Notes: generated from the letters alone by a model not told the origin. A stretch of 64,000 bases of DNA from Paralvinella palmiformis (GCA_025642065.1 JAODUP010000652.1:174140-238139); one strand, 5' to 3'; positions 1-12,050 are shown, numbered from the stretch's first letter. Numbers and translations are program-made.

Positions 1-264
1 CTGTCAATATGTTGTCATACCAAATATAAATATGTGAGTTAACCGTCAAAAATACTGAAAATAGTTTTTTAAACGGTATCTTAAACTTCTCTTCTTAAAT
101 GAAACAAAGTGGATGACTTAATCCTGTTTCTGATATGGAATTATTTTTCAAATGCACACATTTTATGAGAAATATGCACGGAATATTTGTAAGGCATCCT
201 TTCGCTATTCAGATCCCATTAAAAGGCACTTAACAAACCTTTTCTGAGACTAAATGCTTTCTGG

Positions 265-377
265 CATCAACCTATGTACATCAACCTATGTACATCAACC
301 TATGTACATCAACCTATGTACATCAACCTATGTACATCAACCTATGTACATCAACCTATGTACATCAACCTATGTAG
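265..377. repeat. 14-bp tandem repeat, about 8 units
   Basis: A near-perfect tandem array of the unit CATCAACCTATGTA. The two short ORFs that cross it are products of the repeat (periodic peptide with STYVHQPM / NLCT motifs) and are not taken as genes. It lies in the intron upstream of the first visible aminotransferase exon. Confidence 0.9.
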
Positions 378-619
378 CCGTAAGGTGCCATCAACACCTC
401 GTTGTGTATGCCATTGTCTGGGTGCCATTTGTAGGCACATGCATTGTTTCTTTACCAACCAGCGATGTATATAATTACGGCCAAGCGTAACACATTTCTA
501 TATGTTAGATGGTAATATTAATGGTTTGAAAATATGAACTCAGTGTGTTTATAATTGGTTATTGTTGTCTTTTGGCAGGTGATGGGTTTATAATTGTTAA
601 TAATTGTCTTTTTTAACAG

Positions 620-740
620 TTGGGATATCATATATATCCTGCAGAACTGAAGGTTTTGAAGGACGCCGTGAAAAGTGCAGCAAGTCATACTTACTCTTGT
701 GCCGCGGCCCCAATACAGTATGCTGTAGCCAAGGTTATTA

Positions 741-786
<46 letters not shown>

Positions 787-1420
787 TTGGTGTAATGTCA
801 TTATTTACTGTATTATTTCTGATTTATGTAAAATAAGAATCTAATAATAATAATAATCATAATATAATTATTTATTTATTTGAGGATGTTTGCCTTTTGT
901 CCTAATTTATTTGGTAATCTTAGACTTTATGCAAGAATGATTTCTTTAATTTGGCTGCAGTAAATAAAAATAGGATGTTTAATATGAAGCTATACTGGTA
1001 ATATTGAATTATATGTTATTTCCAGGCTTTGAACAATGAAGAAGAGATTCACAGTTATATCATACATACATGTCGTATACTGGCTACAGTAGCTAGTTAT
1101 TGTCATAGGTAAGTCAACATATATCTCGTCACATCAATATTTGGTATTTAGTTAATTAGAAGATTACTATTGTTGTGAATGTAATCTGTTATTGTAATTT
1201 ATTGTATTCCTGGATATTTAATTAGAAATATTGTCTTATTGTGATTGTATTTGAGCAGTTTGAAGTTGTTGTAATTCTGACTGAATACGGATATACAATT
1301 TTTTATTTCTTTTTATTTGTAATTGAGAATGGTATTTTTTCTTCTTCTTGTTTATTTATATTATCATGATAATGATTCAACAGAGACTTATGTTCTAATT
1401 ATTTGTATCTAAGATTAGTT

Positions 1421-1452
<32 letters not shown>

Positions 1453-4400
1453 CTCTATATTGTATGTCTGTGTGCGTGCACACGTGTATGTGTGTGCCAG
1501 ATGGATTGTTTTAGTAGTAATTATCTGGAAGATACGATTTCAGAAATGGGTAGTTGGCATGAACCATAATCATAGTTTATTTGTCATAATGGACCCGTTC
1601 ATATCCTGAAGTATTGTCATAACGTCCCATTTCATTTTCAGGGAATTGACTTCAGTTGGAGTCAAATGCTTACCATCCACAGCTGGTTACTATATTTTTC
1701 CCAATTTTGAATTACTTCGGCAGTCTCTTAGGAGACGTGGGATCACGACATGTGATCAGATGTGTGCTGCTATGTTTGACGAAGCTAGCGTTGCTGTAAG
1801 TGGTTTGATGGGTAAATTAATAATAACAGCACAAATCTTACAAAAAAGTATTAAATGTATTTTATAATATTGAGATGACTGACACTAGTTTTGTTGGGAG
1901 CTTTAAAATATCGTTGGTTAATAATAACTGATTAAATACAAAATAATCATTCATGTATTTTACAATTTAAAAAAATAGTCAAAATTTACATTTCTTTTGC
2001 TCTGTTTTGGGGGTGCCTCCATGGTCTAGCAGTAGCGTGTTGGACCACAGATCACTACCACCCATGTTCGAATCTTGGCATGGGCCTATCTAAATGTTAT
2101 TTCATTTTTCACTTCGTTTCATTACATTTAGAGGTCATTCGGTCCATTTAGCCTACCATGTGCACAAAAGTGGCCGTAAAATATCAATCATCTTTTATAC
2201 TTTGTTTGCTACTTTTAGGGAGTCAATAATGAACTGCAGTTGAATGCTTCCTCACCTGAACTACTTCCTCACCTCAACTACTTCTAAATTTATAATTCAA
2301 AATAAATAATATATTCAGTGTAGATATCCTTGTCATTCATCTGACTGGACAAAAGAACCCCCAAAATTTGAACTCTGACCTCCCATTTACCATAGCTGTA
2401 AACAATAAGTACCATGTTCTAACCAAATCAGTAAGACAGGTAAATTATTAACCTGTCTTATTGAAATAAAATGAAGAACATTCTGTTTGTCATGTTCCGT
2501 AATCTGCATTATCGTTGTTTATAAATGAGGTCAAAGGTCGATTGTTCTGATTTCATGCCAATGATGTTGGGCACAGAATTGTAGTATTTTAGTATTGTTT
2601 TTTGAATACTCGTTTTACAAACCTGCTGCTGGAAAATAAAATTGCCTTTTTGTGTTATTATTATTATTTTCCCACTGACCTGCCTGAACACCATACTACC
2701 CATGGCCTAATCCAAGATGGTGACAGGTCAGTTTCACTTCAAAATTATTTCAGTTATTTCTACAATAAATAGGTCTTCAAGCCTAGAAATCTTGTAAATT
2801 TAAACAAATTATAACTTCCCTTCACCGAGAAACACATAAATAGTTCAAACTTTGATTTACTTAAAATTGACATTGAAAATATTGCCGTGATAAGGCTAGC
2901 GCTGATAAAAGAATATGTGCACGGTAGCCTTATCATGCTAACTGACCTGTCATCATCTTCAGTTAGGCTGACAGTGACGTGTCTATTGTTTACTTTTCGC
3001 TGACGATTCACGATCAAAAGAAAATTATTAAGGCTCAAAAAAGGTAAACTATTCGAAAGATTGTGAAATCCCAACTAAAGGAAGGATATGTTATAGAATA
3101 TATTGTTGTGGGCCAGATGATCATTGTGGATATCATTGTCAAACTGAATCTAATGTAAAAATAAAACAAAAACACCAAAGTAATCCAGAATATGTGTCGG
3201 GGGGCATCTGTAAATGATTGGATACCGAATCTGGCAAATCATCAGAAACTAGAAGTTGGTGTCAATTGTTTTCGACTGACCTTATGTTTTCAGCGATTTC
3301 TTTTTTTTCCCCGACCCACCCTAATTTGTTGAAGAGAAATATTCCGTAAAACAAGGATTCAAAGAAACAATGGCCTAAAGCAGATACAAAATGTGGTACC
3401 TTTTGTATTTTACCAGTAAACTTTAAATAAAATCATGCAAATTTAAATTGTTATTAGGAAAACTTTGGAATTTCTTTGGATAATTTGTTTAGCTGAGAGA
3501 TCAAGTTGAATATATCTGTATTAAAAACACGATTGCAGTAAATCAATATTGATTTTCATGAGAACTTTAGGTGGATCTCTAACATTAACATTATCATCAT
3601 TGTGATTGCTTGGAAACATATTTCTCAGCTCAAGGTATCATCTTTGCTTCGTGTTTCTTTGTGGTTGATCACTTTAAATGATGCAGCCATTTCGCTGAAT
3701 CAGAACGCAACAATAAAGTCTCCCTGTGACATAAAATAACATGGCTGCTGCGCCCATTCACATCCCTTAATGGGCCAATAAACTGTTTAAATGTTGTCTT
3801 ATTATGGGTTTTTTGTATGGTCATCAGACAATTTAAGAGAAAAAATAAATTGGCGAAGCTGTATTTCATTGTTATTGATATAAATATGAATGTTCATTAT
3901 TTATCAAAAGACCAATAATTCTTTTTGTTAGCTGATGGCTGGCGGTCCTGCCTTCTTACGGCCAGTTGATGAGTTTACCACTAGGCTGTGTTATGTCAAC
4001 TTTGATGGAAAACCTGGTCTGGAGGAAAGCCTGAAACGTGGTCTGGATCATAGTCTAGATGAAGACTTCCTGAAAACGTACTGCAAGCCAACATATGACG
4101 GCATACAGGTAAATGCTGTATACTTATTTATCACGACAAGGCCAACTTAACAGTTTAGCAATGACTTGCAGAGTATTTGTACATAAACATCTGAATATCA
4201 ATAACATTCAGTATCCTCAGTATTGTAATAGTCTAATGTTTTACATCTAAGACCAAGTGGTAATTTGAAAACAGTTAAATTTACTTCGCTTTCTTACAGT
4301 GTTGCTGTTTTAATGGCCATTTTTTGCACAAGGTAGGCTAAATGGGCCGAGTGACCTCCAAAGTTAATGAGCCGAAGTGAAAGATGATACACCTTTCTGA

Positions 4401-5460
4401 TATAGCCTGGCCGGGATTTGAACCCAGTTGCTATAGATCTGTGGCCAACCACACTACCAATTAGGCTATGGAGGCGCCCCTCCCTTTCTTTCCAAACTAC
4501 AAGATTATACTTTAATAGTCAGTTAATATCTATGTACTGTATTAGTCAAGTTAGAGCTAGTGATACAAAAGCAGATTAATTATTATTTGTGGGTAGCTAA
4601 CAATAGCCGGTTGCTGACAACTTTCTATTCCAGTTTTAGTACATAAATCTATAGGTCGGAGTGTTTTAAATTTTAATACAATATTGTATGAGGAATAACC
4701 CAAATTGGTTTAATACAGATGCAGAAAGGTTATTACGTGGTAGTTCTCAATGGCTGGTTGGTTTAGATTAAGTTTTTCTTTAATAATAATAATATGTGAT
4801 ATTTATAGAGAGTCCTATTTAGCTATATAGCTGCTCTAAGGTGCTCTGTGGTCTAGCAGTAGCTTGTTGGACGACATATCACTACCACCCGTGTTCGAAT
4901 CTCGGCGTGGGCATATCTCAACGTTGTTTCATCTTTGACTTCGAAGGCTTCATTACATTTGGAGGTCACTCGGCCCATTTAGTCTACCACGTGCACAAAA
5001 GTGACCATAAAACATCATCATCATCAATCATAAGATGCTTTACAGTATTATTATCCCTGACTCAGACCCGTTCCAATCCGGCACATATCTCAACTCCTGC
5101 GGGAGCATACAGCACATGCTGCCATTATAGGCGCAAAGCGTTACTCAAACACATAACCATCGCGTCCTGTTTGGTTCTCATTTTTATGGATGAGTGAACC
5201 AGTCGCCAGACAACAGCATTGCAGCTCTCGAACCCACGACCCTTTGGCTACGAGTCCTATGCTCTAATTAACTGCGCTATCAGGGCTCGATGATCTAAGA
5301 AGGTTTACTAAACAACGTTGGCATTCCAGCAAAATGAAAGCAGAATATATAACTGGATGTGTTCAATTTGATAGAATACTTAATGCGTTTAGAGTCTATT
5401 TTGTCTGTTTTTGAATTTCAGGCAATCAAGTCGTGGGTGAAGGCACAGTTAGAGAAGTGA
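620..5460 (+). CDS. PLP-dependent aminotransferase (class I/II fold), C-terminal half, five exons
   Basis: Five plus-strand segments join in phase: 620-733, 1026-1108, 1642-1795, 3932-4108 and 5422-5460 (TGA). Acceptors are all AG (for example TTTTCAG before 1642 and TTTCAG before 5422). Donors are GTAAGT or GTAAAT, except the weak GTTATT after 733. The 1108/1642 junction splits an Arg codon and restores the frame. The peptide opens with LGYHIYP, the segment that normally follows the PLP-binding lysine in class I/II aminotransferases, continues with the helix-rich small domain, and contains TRLCYVNFDG, where the family's substrate-carboxylate Arg is expected. It ends AIKSWVKAQLEK. Known role of the family: pyridoxal-phosphate transamination of amino acids. 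The specific substrate cannot be told from this half. The exon with the catalytic lysine and the N-terminus lie left of the window. A possible polyadenylation signal ATTAAA is at 5651. Introns carry copies of the common SINE. Domain call is confident; exact subfamily is not. Confidence 0.88.
742..784. repeat. (CA)n microsatellite
   Basis: About 21 uninterrupted CA dinucleotides directly after the exon ending at 733; an ORF running through them reads as a His-Thr repeat and is an artefact. Confidence 0.95.
2012..2191 (+). mobile_element. tRNA-derived SINE (family S1), full-length copy
   Basis: Starts GGTGCCTCCATGGTCTAGC and carries a pol III A box (TGGTCTAGCAG) and a B box-like GTTCGAATC. A conserved body follows (CATTTAG.GGTCATTCGG.CCATTTAGCCTACCATG) ending in GTGGCCGTAAAA.ATCAATCATC. 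The same structure recurs at least twelve more times in this window, on both strands. It sits in an aminotransferase intron. Confidence 0.85.
3655..3715 (+). repeat. Fragment of SINE family S3 body
   Basis: GTGGTTGATCACTTTAAATG followed by GCAGCCATTTCGCTGAAT resembles the body of the tRNA-derived element at 11328 (GTGGTTGATCACGTTAAATG, then GCTGCCGTCTCCACTGAAT). The head and tail are missing. Confidence 0.4.
4308..4480 (-). mobile_element. tRNA-derived SINE (family S1)
   Basis: Reverse-complement copy. The plus strand shows the tail-to-head order: GGCCATTTTTTGCACAAGGTAG, body, inverted B box GGATTTGAACCC and the A-box end CAATTAGGCTATGGAGGCGCC. Lies in the last aminotransferase intron. Confidence 0.82.
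4793..5289 (-). mobile_element. Second tRNA-derived SINE family (S2), interrupted by an S1 SINE
   Basis: Read on the minus strand, the head at 5289 has tRNA-like boxes (TAGCGCAGTTAATTAGAGCA as A box, GGGTTCGAGAG as B box). The body follows, with GGCGCAAAGCGT-type and TGCTGTATGCTCCCGCAGG-type segments, then a tail ending AGTCCTATTTAG. The body is split at about 4841-5030 by an S1 SINE: CTGCTCTAAG on the left and AAGATGCTTTACA on the right rejoin to match the uninterrupted copy at 35972-36168. A short imperfect duplication (AAGGTGC / AAGATGC) flanks the insert, as expected of target-primed insertion. Confidence 0.72.
4841..5030 (+). mobile_element. tRNA-derived SINE (family S1), nested in S2
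   Basis: GTGCTCTGTGGTCTAGCAGT head, B box GTTCGAATCTCGG, body GGAGGTCACTCGGCCCATTT and tail GTGACCATAAAACATCATC. It is inserted into the S2 element at 4793-5289 and is therefore the younger of the two. Confidence 0.85.
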
Positions 5461-5656
5461 ATGTGATTAGATAATGCTGAATATCTAAAGATGACCTGAT
5501 CGACGAGTAATATCCGATAAGCAAATTATTGATGTCTGACTGATTGTGGTATAATTTGATCTACGAATAGAAAATATTTATTGGTTTATTACATATATAT
5601 AGAATAGTGGAGTTAAAGTTATTTAAGATTGTATCATTATCACTCGTGTCATTAAA

Positions 5657-5779
5657 CTAGTTCAATGTTGTGAAGGATAAGTTTGTACTGTGATTATATA
5701 TTGAAGGCATTCCCAATGATAACCAATTCCTGGAACAAATCAGTAACATACTTAAATAACACACACGCGCGTGTGCGTG

Positions 5780-5816
<37 letters not shown>

Positions 5817-6639
5817 CCACACACAAAAACATATATGAGCATATACAGACCCAGTTAAACATATGGATGATTGGATGAATGTTGTTTAACGACACATCGG
5901 CACAATTTAGGCCATTCAGTGTCCTAGAACGTTTGGAAATAAAACCGTTTTAACGAATCTTTATAAAAAGTTAAAAAGCCGGATTACTGGCATTGATAAA
6001 ATGTTTGTATAAGCTAGGATGCAAATTGTTTGACAGAAGTATGTACCTTAAAGGAGCCAAGCTTTAAGATCTCTAAATATAAACACATACGAATCCACTC
6101 TCAATACCCTTTATGGTACAACCAATAAAATTAAGATGCATATACATATCCAGTGCAATTAACGCATACATATAGGTGCACATATATAACTTCAGAGAAA
6201 GGGGTCAGATAAATACATACAGTTTCAATTGAGTAAATAATGTATGGTCTATATAGATATGCTGTCGTTTAGTGCATGTCTTTCGCTTATATATATGTTA
6301 TAAATAGGTTACATCAATAATCTGGTACCTTTCAGTGCCACAATCACGTTGATACAAGGTAGGCACAAACGGTTATGTGTCAGTTATTATAATAATAATA
6401 ATTCAATTATGAAATTGAATCGTTTGATTAATGACGTCGTCATTATTTTAAAGAAGGCTATCGATATTATGATATAAATATTAGTTAAACTACAGATACC
6501 TAATTACCAACACACATTATTGTGACAACATCGTCTATATGTTGAAATTAAAAAAAAACATAATTTTGTTTTCATCTCTGTATGAGAAGCACCATTCTAC
6601 AAATAAAATATTTAACATAATAAGAGCTTAAGCTGGTGA
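5657..6639. other. Gene-free stretch after the aminotransferase
   Basis: Contains a (CA)n/(CG)n alternating purine-pyrimidine tract at about 5759-5816 and AT-rich unique sequence. I see no coding or structural signal apart from the microsatellite. Confidence 0.6.
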
Positions 6640-7405
6640 ATAATAATTCGACTACCCCTAATGGGTCAGTAAGAATCTAGGGGTTATTATTGGCAAATGT
6701 ATTAACATGTATGAACATGTCACATCAGTATGCCGAGATGCCTACAACCATCTTAAGAACATCCACTGTTTAAAATAATTTTTAACACAAGAAGCACTAT
6801 AGTCCATGCCTTTGTTACATCTCGTATTGACTATTGTAACTCCCTGTTATATGGCATATCTGATTATAACATTAATCGCCTTCAGCGAATTCAGAATAGT
6901 GTCGCTGGCATGGTGACAAATATTGGAAAATATGATCATATCACCCCAATTATTCAAAAAATACATTGAATATCAGTTAGAAAGTGTATCAATTTCAAGG
7001 TGTTATTAATAACTTATAAATCTATTAATGATATGGCACCTGAATACCTGTGTGAATTGGTGTCCATTAGAAAGTCATCCAAAAAACTCAGGTCATCCAG
7101 TCAGATACTGTTGTAGGTGCCAGTGTCTCGGCTCAAATCATATGGTGATTGTGCCTTTAGTGTTGCAGCCCCAACTTTGTGAAATAGGTTGCCGGCAAAT
7201 ATTAGAAATGCGTCGTCTTTTGACAATTTGAAATCCGTTCTAAAAACACACCTGTTCAAATTTTTTTCACAGATAAATAATAATTATCATTTAAATCTCT
7301 TATAGGGCTTTTACAGACGTATTATTTGGGGTATTATTTGTACAGCGCCTTTGAATGGTTCCTGTTTGTAAGGGGGCTTTATTAAATATACATTATTATT
7401 ATTTT
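6640..7405 (+). mobile_element. CR1/L2-like non-LTR retrotransposon family A, 5'-truncated, RT C-terminus and 3' end
   Basis: With frameshifts, the + strand reads NLGVIIG, then ALVHAFVTSRIDYCNSLLYG-like text, SDYNINRLQRIQNS, and HWLPVRQ-like and KSINDMAPEYLCELVSI segments. This is the conserved C-terminal region of CR1/L2-type reverse transcriptases. The 3' end has TTTGTACAGCGCCTTTGAATG, then GGGGGCTTTATTAAATATACATTATTATT. The same end occurs at 17735, 34630 and (minus) 54555. Several stop codons: inactive remnant. Confidence 0.85.
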
Positions 7406-8030
7406 TATTATTTTTATATGTTTTCTTTTATTAATACAATATCACAAGTTGATATGATCCAAAAGTCCATTTACAATAGCTTAGAGTGATACAGCACGTT
7501 GCTCTCCTAACTCCAGTTGGTGGGCTTATCCAATATTTCACGTCCAAACTTTTTTTAAATATAAAATATACCATCAAATATAAACACAGTAGATCTATCA
7601 CTTCTGAAGGCTGAATTAACTTATTTTTGTTTATTTTTATTATTTGCGGTTTGATCTCTGGGCGTCATTATTGCAGTATAAGAGCACGCGTTTGTTCGTG
7701 CGACATGAAACGTGGCGTTCGCCATTCTACAAATCCTTGTTAATGGCGTATAGAAAATCCTGACTGCAGCTGCAAGTTTTGATTTTTTTCTTCCCTTTAA
7801 AGAATTTTACTGCAAACAAACCAAAATGTGTTTGTTTCATCGCACTAGGAATTATCTTAAAGTAGATAAATCATTCTGCACCTGGAAATTAAACATATTC
7901 TTTAGCATATAATCAGGAGGCTTAAAAATGGCTCACACTTTAATATGCGAAAAACGCTATAGTTTAATTCGGTAAAACCACCATGAAAACGGGACATGTG
8001 AAATCAATGCCTTCAGTCTTTCCATCGAGT
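7405..8030. other. Gene-free stretch
   Basis: AT-rich sequence between two retroelements; no coding signal recognised on either strand. Confidence 0.5.
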
Positions 8031-8035
8031 TTATT

Positions 8036-8210
8036 CGTGGTGTAACTGGTAGCGCGGTTGGCCACTTATTTAAACCATCTGAGTTCGAATCTCGGCATCT
8101 GTAAAAGTGAAGGTTGTTTTCCCTTACACCTTGCCCCATTACCTTTGCAGGGAGCTCGGCACATTTAGCCTACTTTATGCACAAAAGTGGCCGTAAAACA
8201 TCAAACATCC
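8036..8210 (+). mobile_element. tRNA-derived SINE (family S1)
   Basis: GTGTAACTGGTAGCGCGGTTGG A-box region, B box GAGTTCGAATCTCGG, body GGAGCTCGGCACATTTAGCC and tail AAAAGTGGCCGTAAAACATC. Confidence 0.82.
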
Positions 8211-8473
8211 ATCCATTTTTAGATGGGAGTGCGCCAATTGGCATAGAATAAACACAGAATAAACTGCAAAAAGTTTGAAAAGGGCGCATGTTTTCCTTAA
8301 ATGTTGGAAATAAAGCAGAAAAATAAAAGCCTACCTCCTTACCTATTTTTCAGAAAAAACATATATGGGAAGCTAGATTTTTAAGGTACCTAACCTTCGA
8401 CATTCAATATATGGAACTTATTACAATGTAATATTTCAGGTGATTTTAAACAAGGCTACGGTATTTCCGTCAT

Positions 8474-8545
8474 TAATTATTTTCGAGGATATTGGCGCTA
8501 TAGAAGTTTTGTAATTATTATTATTATTATTATTATTAATTGAAT
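8474..8545 (+). mobile_element. 3' terminal fragment of CR1-like family B
   Basis: TTTTCGAGGATATTGGCGCTATAGAAGTTTTGTAATTATTATT matches the 3' ends of the longer copies at 43420-43500 (+) and 29345 (-); only the last about 60 bases and the (ATT)n tail are present. Confidence 0.65.
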
Positions 8546-8859
8546 CATCTGTTATGTGAAGAGGGGCGAGCCTGAATAATATTATAATTTGTTGGTAGGG
8601 CGGATGTGGGGCCTGTCAAATAATTGGCGGTGTTGCGCTAGCGAAACTAACGAAACATGTAATTTACGTATAGGACGTTCTTACCACCCGAAAAGTTTCG
8701 ATTTGTCGTCCGAATCCATTTTTGTACGACTCCCATCTCAAGTTGAAATCTGGATACTTAATCTGACGCCTCATCTGTAAAGAAAGATAAAGTTATATCG
8801 AAGGAAAGCAGGAAGGTAGTCATCTGGACAGGATAGAATGTGACCACAGAAAATTACTG

Positions 8860-9280
8860 TTGAATGTAAACTGTGGTGTCAAAATAGTTTATGATATGTA
8901 TGTAGCAAGTCACCATTGAACCACACGCACGTGTTGTTTGCTGCGAGCTGTGGTATCAAATGGTATGTTTTTTTACGTGCTTCCGCTTTTTGTACATAGC
9001 CTGCATGTAACCGCTTTCCAGTGGGCGTGACATATTTGTCGCGTACGAAAAGCGAATTAGCTGGTGCCCACAGACTGATGAGTAGACCAGACACATGCTT
9101 AGGCATACGCACACATCTATCAATATGTGGAAGTATGGAACATTTTATTTTTAGATTAATGTCTGTATAGTTGTAGTTGTATTTAGATTTATGGAGGTAT
9201 GTCTCGAAGGATGTTTGATATGTTGATGCTCTGTGCCTGTTGCCTCTTTATATGTACCCTAAAACGCACATTGCCCGTGC
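8860..9280 (+). repeat. Dispersed repeat D1, copy 1
   Basis: Closely matches 30240-30665 in the same orientation. Shared blocks include AACTGTGGTGTCAAA, CTGCGAGCTGTG, TATCAAATGGTAT, GGGCGTGACATATTTGTC, AGACTGATGAGTAG and GGATGTTT.GATGTTGATG. A 115-codon ORF begins inside it (9199-9546) but shows no recognisable domain and is probably fortuitous. Confidence 0.75.
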
Positions 9281-9780
9281 CAGACATCTTATCTCTTTCC
9301 GTCCAGATTCCTTATTACACCAGTGTAGGAAAGTTATGTCGTTATTACAACATGTTTGAGTCTATTAGCTTTGTTATGTATAATGTAGAATCTATATTGT
9401 TGTCCTCTTGTGTGGTCTGGCGAAACGACCTATTAAATCATACAATGATGCTTGATGAATTTATACTCCTGGAGTCGTTTGTTACTCCGGCAGGCATCTC
9501 CATGGGTATTAAGCTGAGGACAGAGTTTTTCCCATATTATGAGTAATTAGGTTACACTGATATAGGAAATTTGTTAAATGTATGGCTATAGTTATGTTAT
9601 TAAGAAGATAATCTAAGAACCTTTGTTAAGTAACTGCTAGCATTTATCTATTTAAAAAGGGTGACCGATTATTTATCAACCAGCCTAACGATCGTAGATT
9701 ATAATATATGTTAAGTAATATGGATACAACTTAAGAGACATAGAGTGTGAATTATGCTGTATGATGATGATGATGATGAT

Positions 9781-9952
9781 GATTGATGTTTTACGGTCAC
9801 TTTATGCACACGGTAGGTTATGGGCCGAGCAACCTCCAATGGTAATGAAGCGACGTCAAAGATGAAACAGCCTTCAGATATACCTACGCTGAGATTCGAA
9901 CTCAGGTGGTAATGATATGTGATCCAACGCGCTTAGACCACGAAGACGCCCC
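9781..9952 (-). mobile_element. tRNA-derived SINE (family S1)
   Basis: Plus strand: (GAT)n, TTTTACGGTCACTTTATGCAC, GGTTATGGGCCGAGCAACCTCC, inverted B box GATTCGAAC, inverted A box GCTTAGACCACGAAGACGCC. Confidence 0.83.
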
Positions 9953-10555
9953 GTGAATTATGCTACAAAAGGGAAAACCTAGTGAATACAATGTAATTGG
10001 TGAATAATAATAATGATAATAATAATAAATAAAGTAATAATTCCATGAATGAATGAAAGACTAAAATAAATTTGATATATACATAGAAGAAATATTCTTT
10101 TTTATTAATTTTAGATATATCCTATGGTTATTATCATATTTTAATGATAACAATCCTAGATGTTATTGGCAGTATCTGATATCTGGCTGACGTCCGATGT
10201 CATCTTTTCCAAATCGCGCGGATAGACGCTTTAATATGGAGCCGACAACACCTGACTGTATATACCAAGAGACGCTAAATTAACAGTAGCAGTAGTAGTA
10301 GTACTAGTAGTAATAGTAGCAGTAATAGTGTATGTAAAATTTCCACATACAATAATAAAAATTAACAACTATTGTATAGCAATTTGCTAAAGATACAGGT
10401 AATATAAAGTTTGACAGGAAATTGAAGGACCAATATAGCTACTGTCTTCCTAAACATATTATAAAATCAGTAAACTATGGCATATGTTTATGATGCATCG
10501 TGTTTGGTCTGTGGATGAACGTACACTAACTGATGAACGTAAACGGATGAGGGCT
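9953..10555. other. Gene-free stretch
   Basis: (AAT)n and (TAG)n-like simple sequence around 10006-10030 and 10285-10325, otherwise unique AT-rich DNA with no supported gene. Confidence 0.5.
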
Positions 10556-10558
10556 ATA

Positions 10559-11058
10559 CACTTAAAACAAATGGTTCTACAAAGAACCATTAAGGGTTCT
10601 TCGGGGTGGTTTAAATAGGGAACCCTTAATGGTTCTTCGAATAACCCTTTTAATGGTTCTTCAGGAAGAACCCTTTGAATAGCTTTAACGGGTTCTTCGC
10701 GAATACCCTTTCAAGAACCATTTGGGGTTCCTTGTGAAGAACCCCTTTCTCCACAAATTGTTCTTCCCAGGGAACCCTAATTTCATGAAAAGGTTCTTCA
10801 AGAAGAACCTTATTTCAGGTTGTGGTTCTTGGGAAGAACCCTCATACATGTCAGTGAAGGTAAACAAACAAAAAAACAGGAATCAATTTTTAATATTTAG
10901 TGATTTAACATTTGTGTAATCCAACCCTTTTAGAACCCATTTGCTCCTCGTTAGCCCCGAAGAACCGTTGGGTGTCCAAAGAACCCTATCCAGAATTTAT
11001 AATCCCCAAAGAGCCCTGGGGTTCCCCAAAGAACCCACAAGAACCTTTTTTAAGAGTG
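10559..11058. mobile_element. CACTA-like (EnSpm) non-autonomous element built of GGTTCTT/AAGAACC palindromes
   Basis: The 500-bp unit begins CACTTAAAACAAATGGTTCT and ends AAGAACCTTTTTTAAGAGTG. The inverted end (CACTCTTAAAAAAGGTTCTT) matches the start, and both termini are CACT as in CACTA transposons; TA lies on both sides. The inside holds more than fifteen copies of GGTTCTT or its complement in alternating orientation, so the region can fold extensively. The two opposing ORFs (10685-10867, 10722-10919) are shadows of this palindromy. No transposase is present. Superfamily assignment rests on the termini only. Confidence 0.6.
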
Positions 11059-11327
11059 TAGCTGTTTGAGTAAATCATAGTAATTACTTCTGATGAATGG
11101 GATATTTCGTTCTAGTTCGTAAGTAATTCATTGTAATATATTACTACTTCGTTTTCAGCTGAGTAATTCGGTTACTTCTATAAGTAGGCAGCGTGTATCC
11201 CAAACAAGTTTATCGCGTGTTCAATTCAAGCTTTTATTTTGGGTGACACTCCGCGAGCCTATCAGAGGGCTTAACGTTTCATACCGGTCAGACTATATAT
11301 AACCTGTGACTCGAGATCTGTCCTATG

Positions 11328-11640
11328 TGAGCTCCGATGGCCTAGCGGTTAAGCACCCAGCACTTGGTGCCAACAGTCACAGGTTCGAACCCCGTAAGAG
11401 CTCGAAACTTTCCCAGAGATTAATTACTCGGCTCACAACATCGTGGGTGGTTGATCACGTTAAATGGCGCTGCCGTCTCCACTGAATTATTTAAAATAAA
11501 GGTGGATATTAAAAAAAACCTTTCGGCTCCATCTTTCCGTACTACTTCCCTGTGAGTGGTGGGGGAGGAGGTTTCTCAACCACTCCAACATAGAGGCTGT
11601 GCCGAATATGCGACAGTCTGGGGATTCTCCCCGAACAACA
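11328..11640 (+). mobile_element. Third tRNA-derived SINE family (S3)
   Basis: GAGCTCCGATGGCCTAGCGG (A box) and ACAGGTTCGAACCCCGT (B box) are followed by a body with TTACTCGGCTCACAACATCG, then GTTGATCACGTTAAATGG and an A-rich tract near 11511. The T-stem pairing is too poor for a functional tRNA, and the long non-tRNA body argues for a SINE. A body fragment recurs at 3655. Confidence 0.6.
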
Positions 11641-11649
11641 AAACAAACA

Positions 11650-12050
11650 TCTGTCAGATCTGTGGCCGAACGGTTTATATAAGAATGGTTAAATATTAAT
11701 TATTAGAACAAAGAATGCAGTTTGGGACAGTATTTATGGTGTCGAAATGTTGTGATGTATAGGTTCCTGTTGAACTGCAACAAATTGATGTTGTCTGTAA
11801 AATGCGGTATCGAAGTAGATATGCTGTATATTATTTAGCTTATCACTGAACCACAGACATGTGTGTGTGTGCGTGTGTGTGTCAACTTATGCATATATGT
11901 GTGGAGATATAGAATTGCAATATGAAATTATGCTTTTCATTCAGTCAATTAAAAATGGAAGGTTAATTATATCAGGTGGAATGAAAGATCATCAATAATT
12001 GTTATCTATTAACGATGAAGGGGATATGGCTTGTAAGATGAAGCGTTTTC

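Noticed and set aside
254..490. ORFs encoding repeated NLCTSTYVHQPMYI peptides
   Set aside because: They are direct translations of the 14-bp tandem repeat in two frames; no start context, splice site or conserved domain.
9199..9546. 115-codon ORF as a gene
   Set aside because: It starts inside the D1 dispersed repeat, shows no domain, and the second D1 copy does not preserve the frame.
10685..10919. Two overlapping opposite-strand ORFs
   Set aside because: Both arise from the GGTTCTT/AAGAACC palindromic content of the CACTA-like element, where each strand has the same composition.
11328..11410. Functional tRNA gene
   Set aside because: A and B boxes are present but the T stem pairs poorly, the anticodon arm does not form convincingly and the sequence continues into a SINE body.
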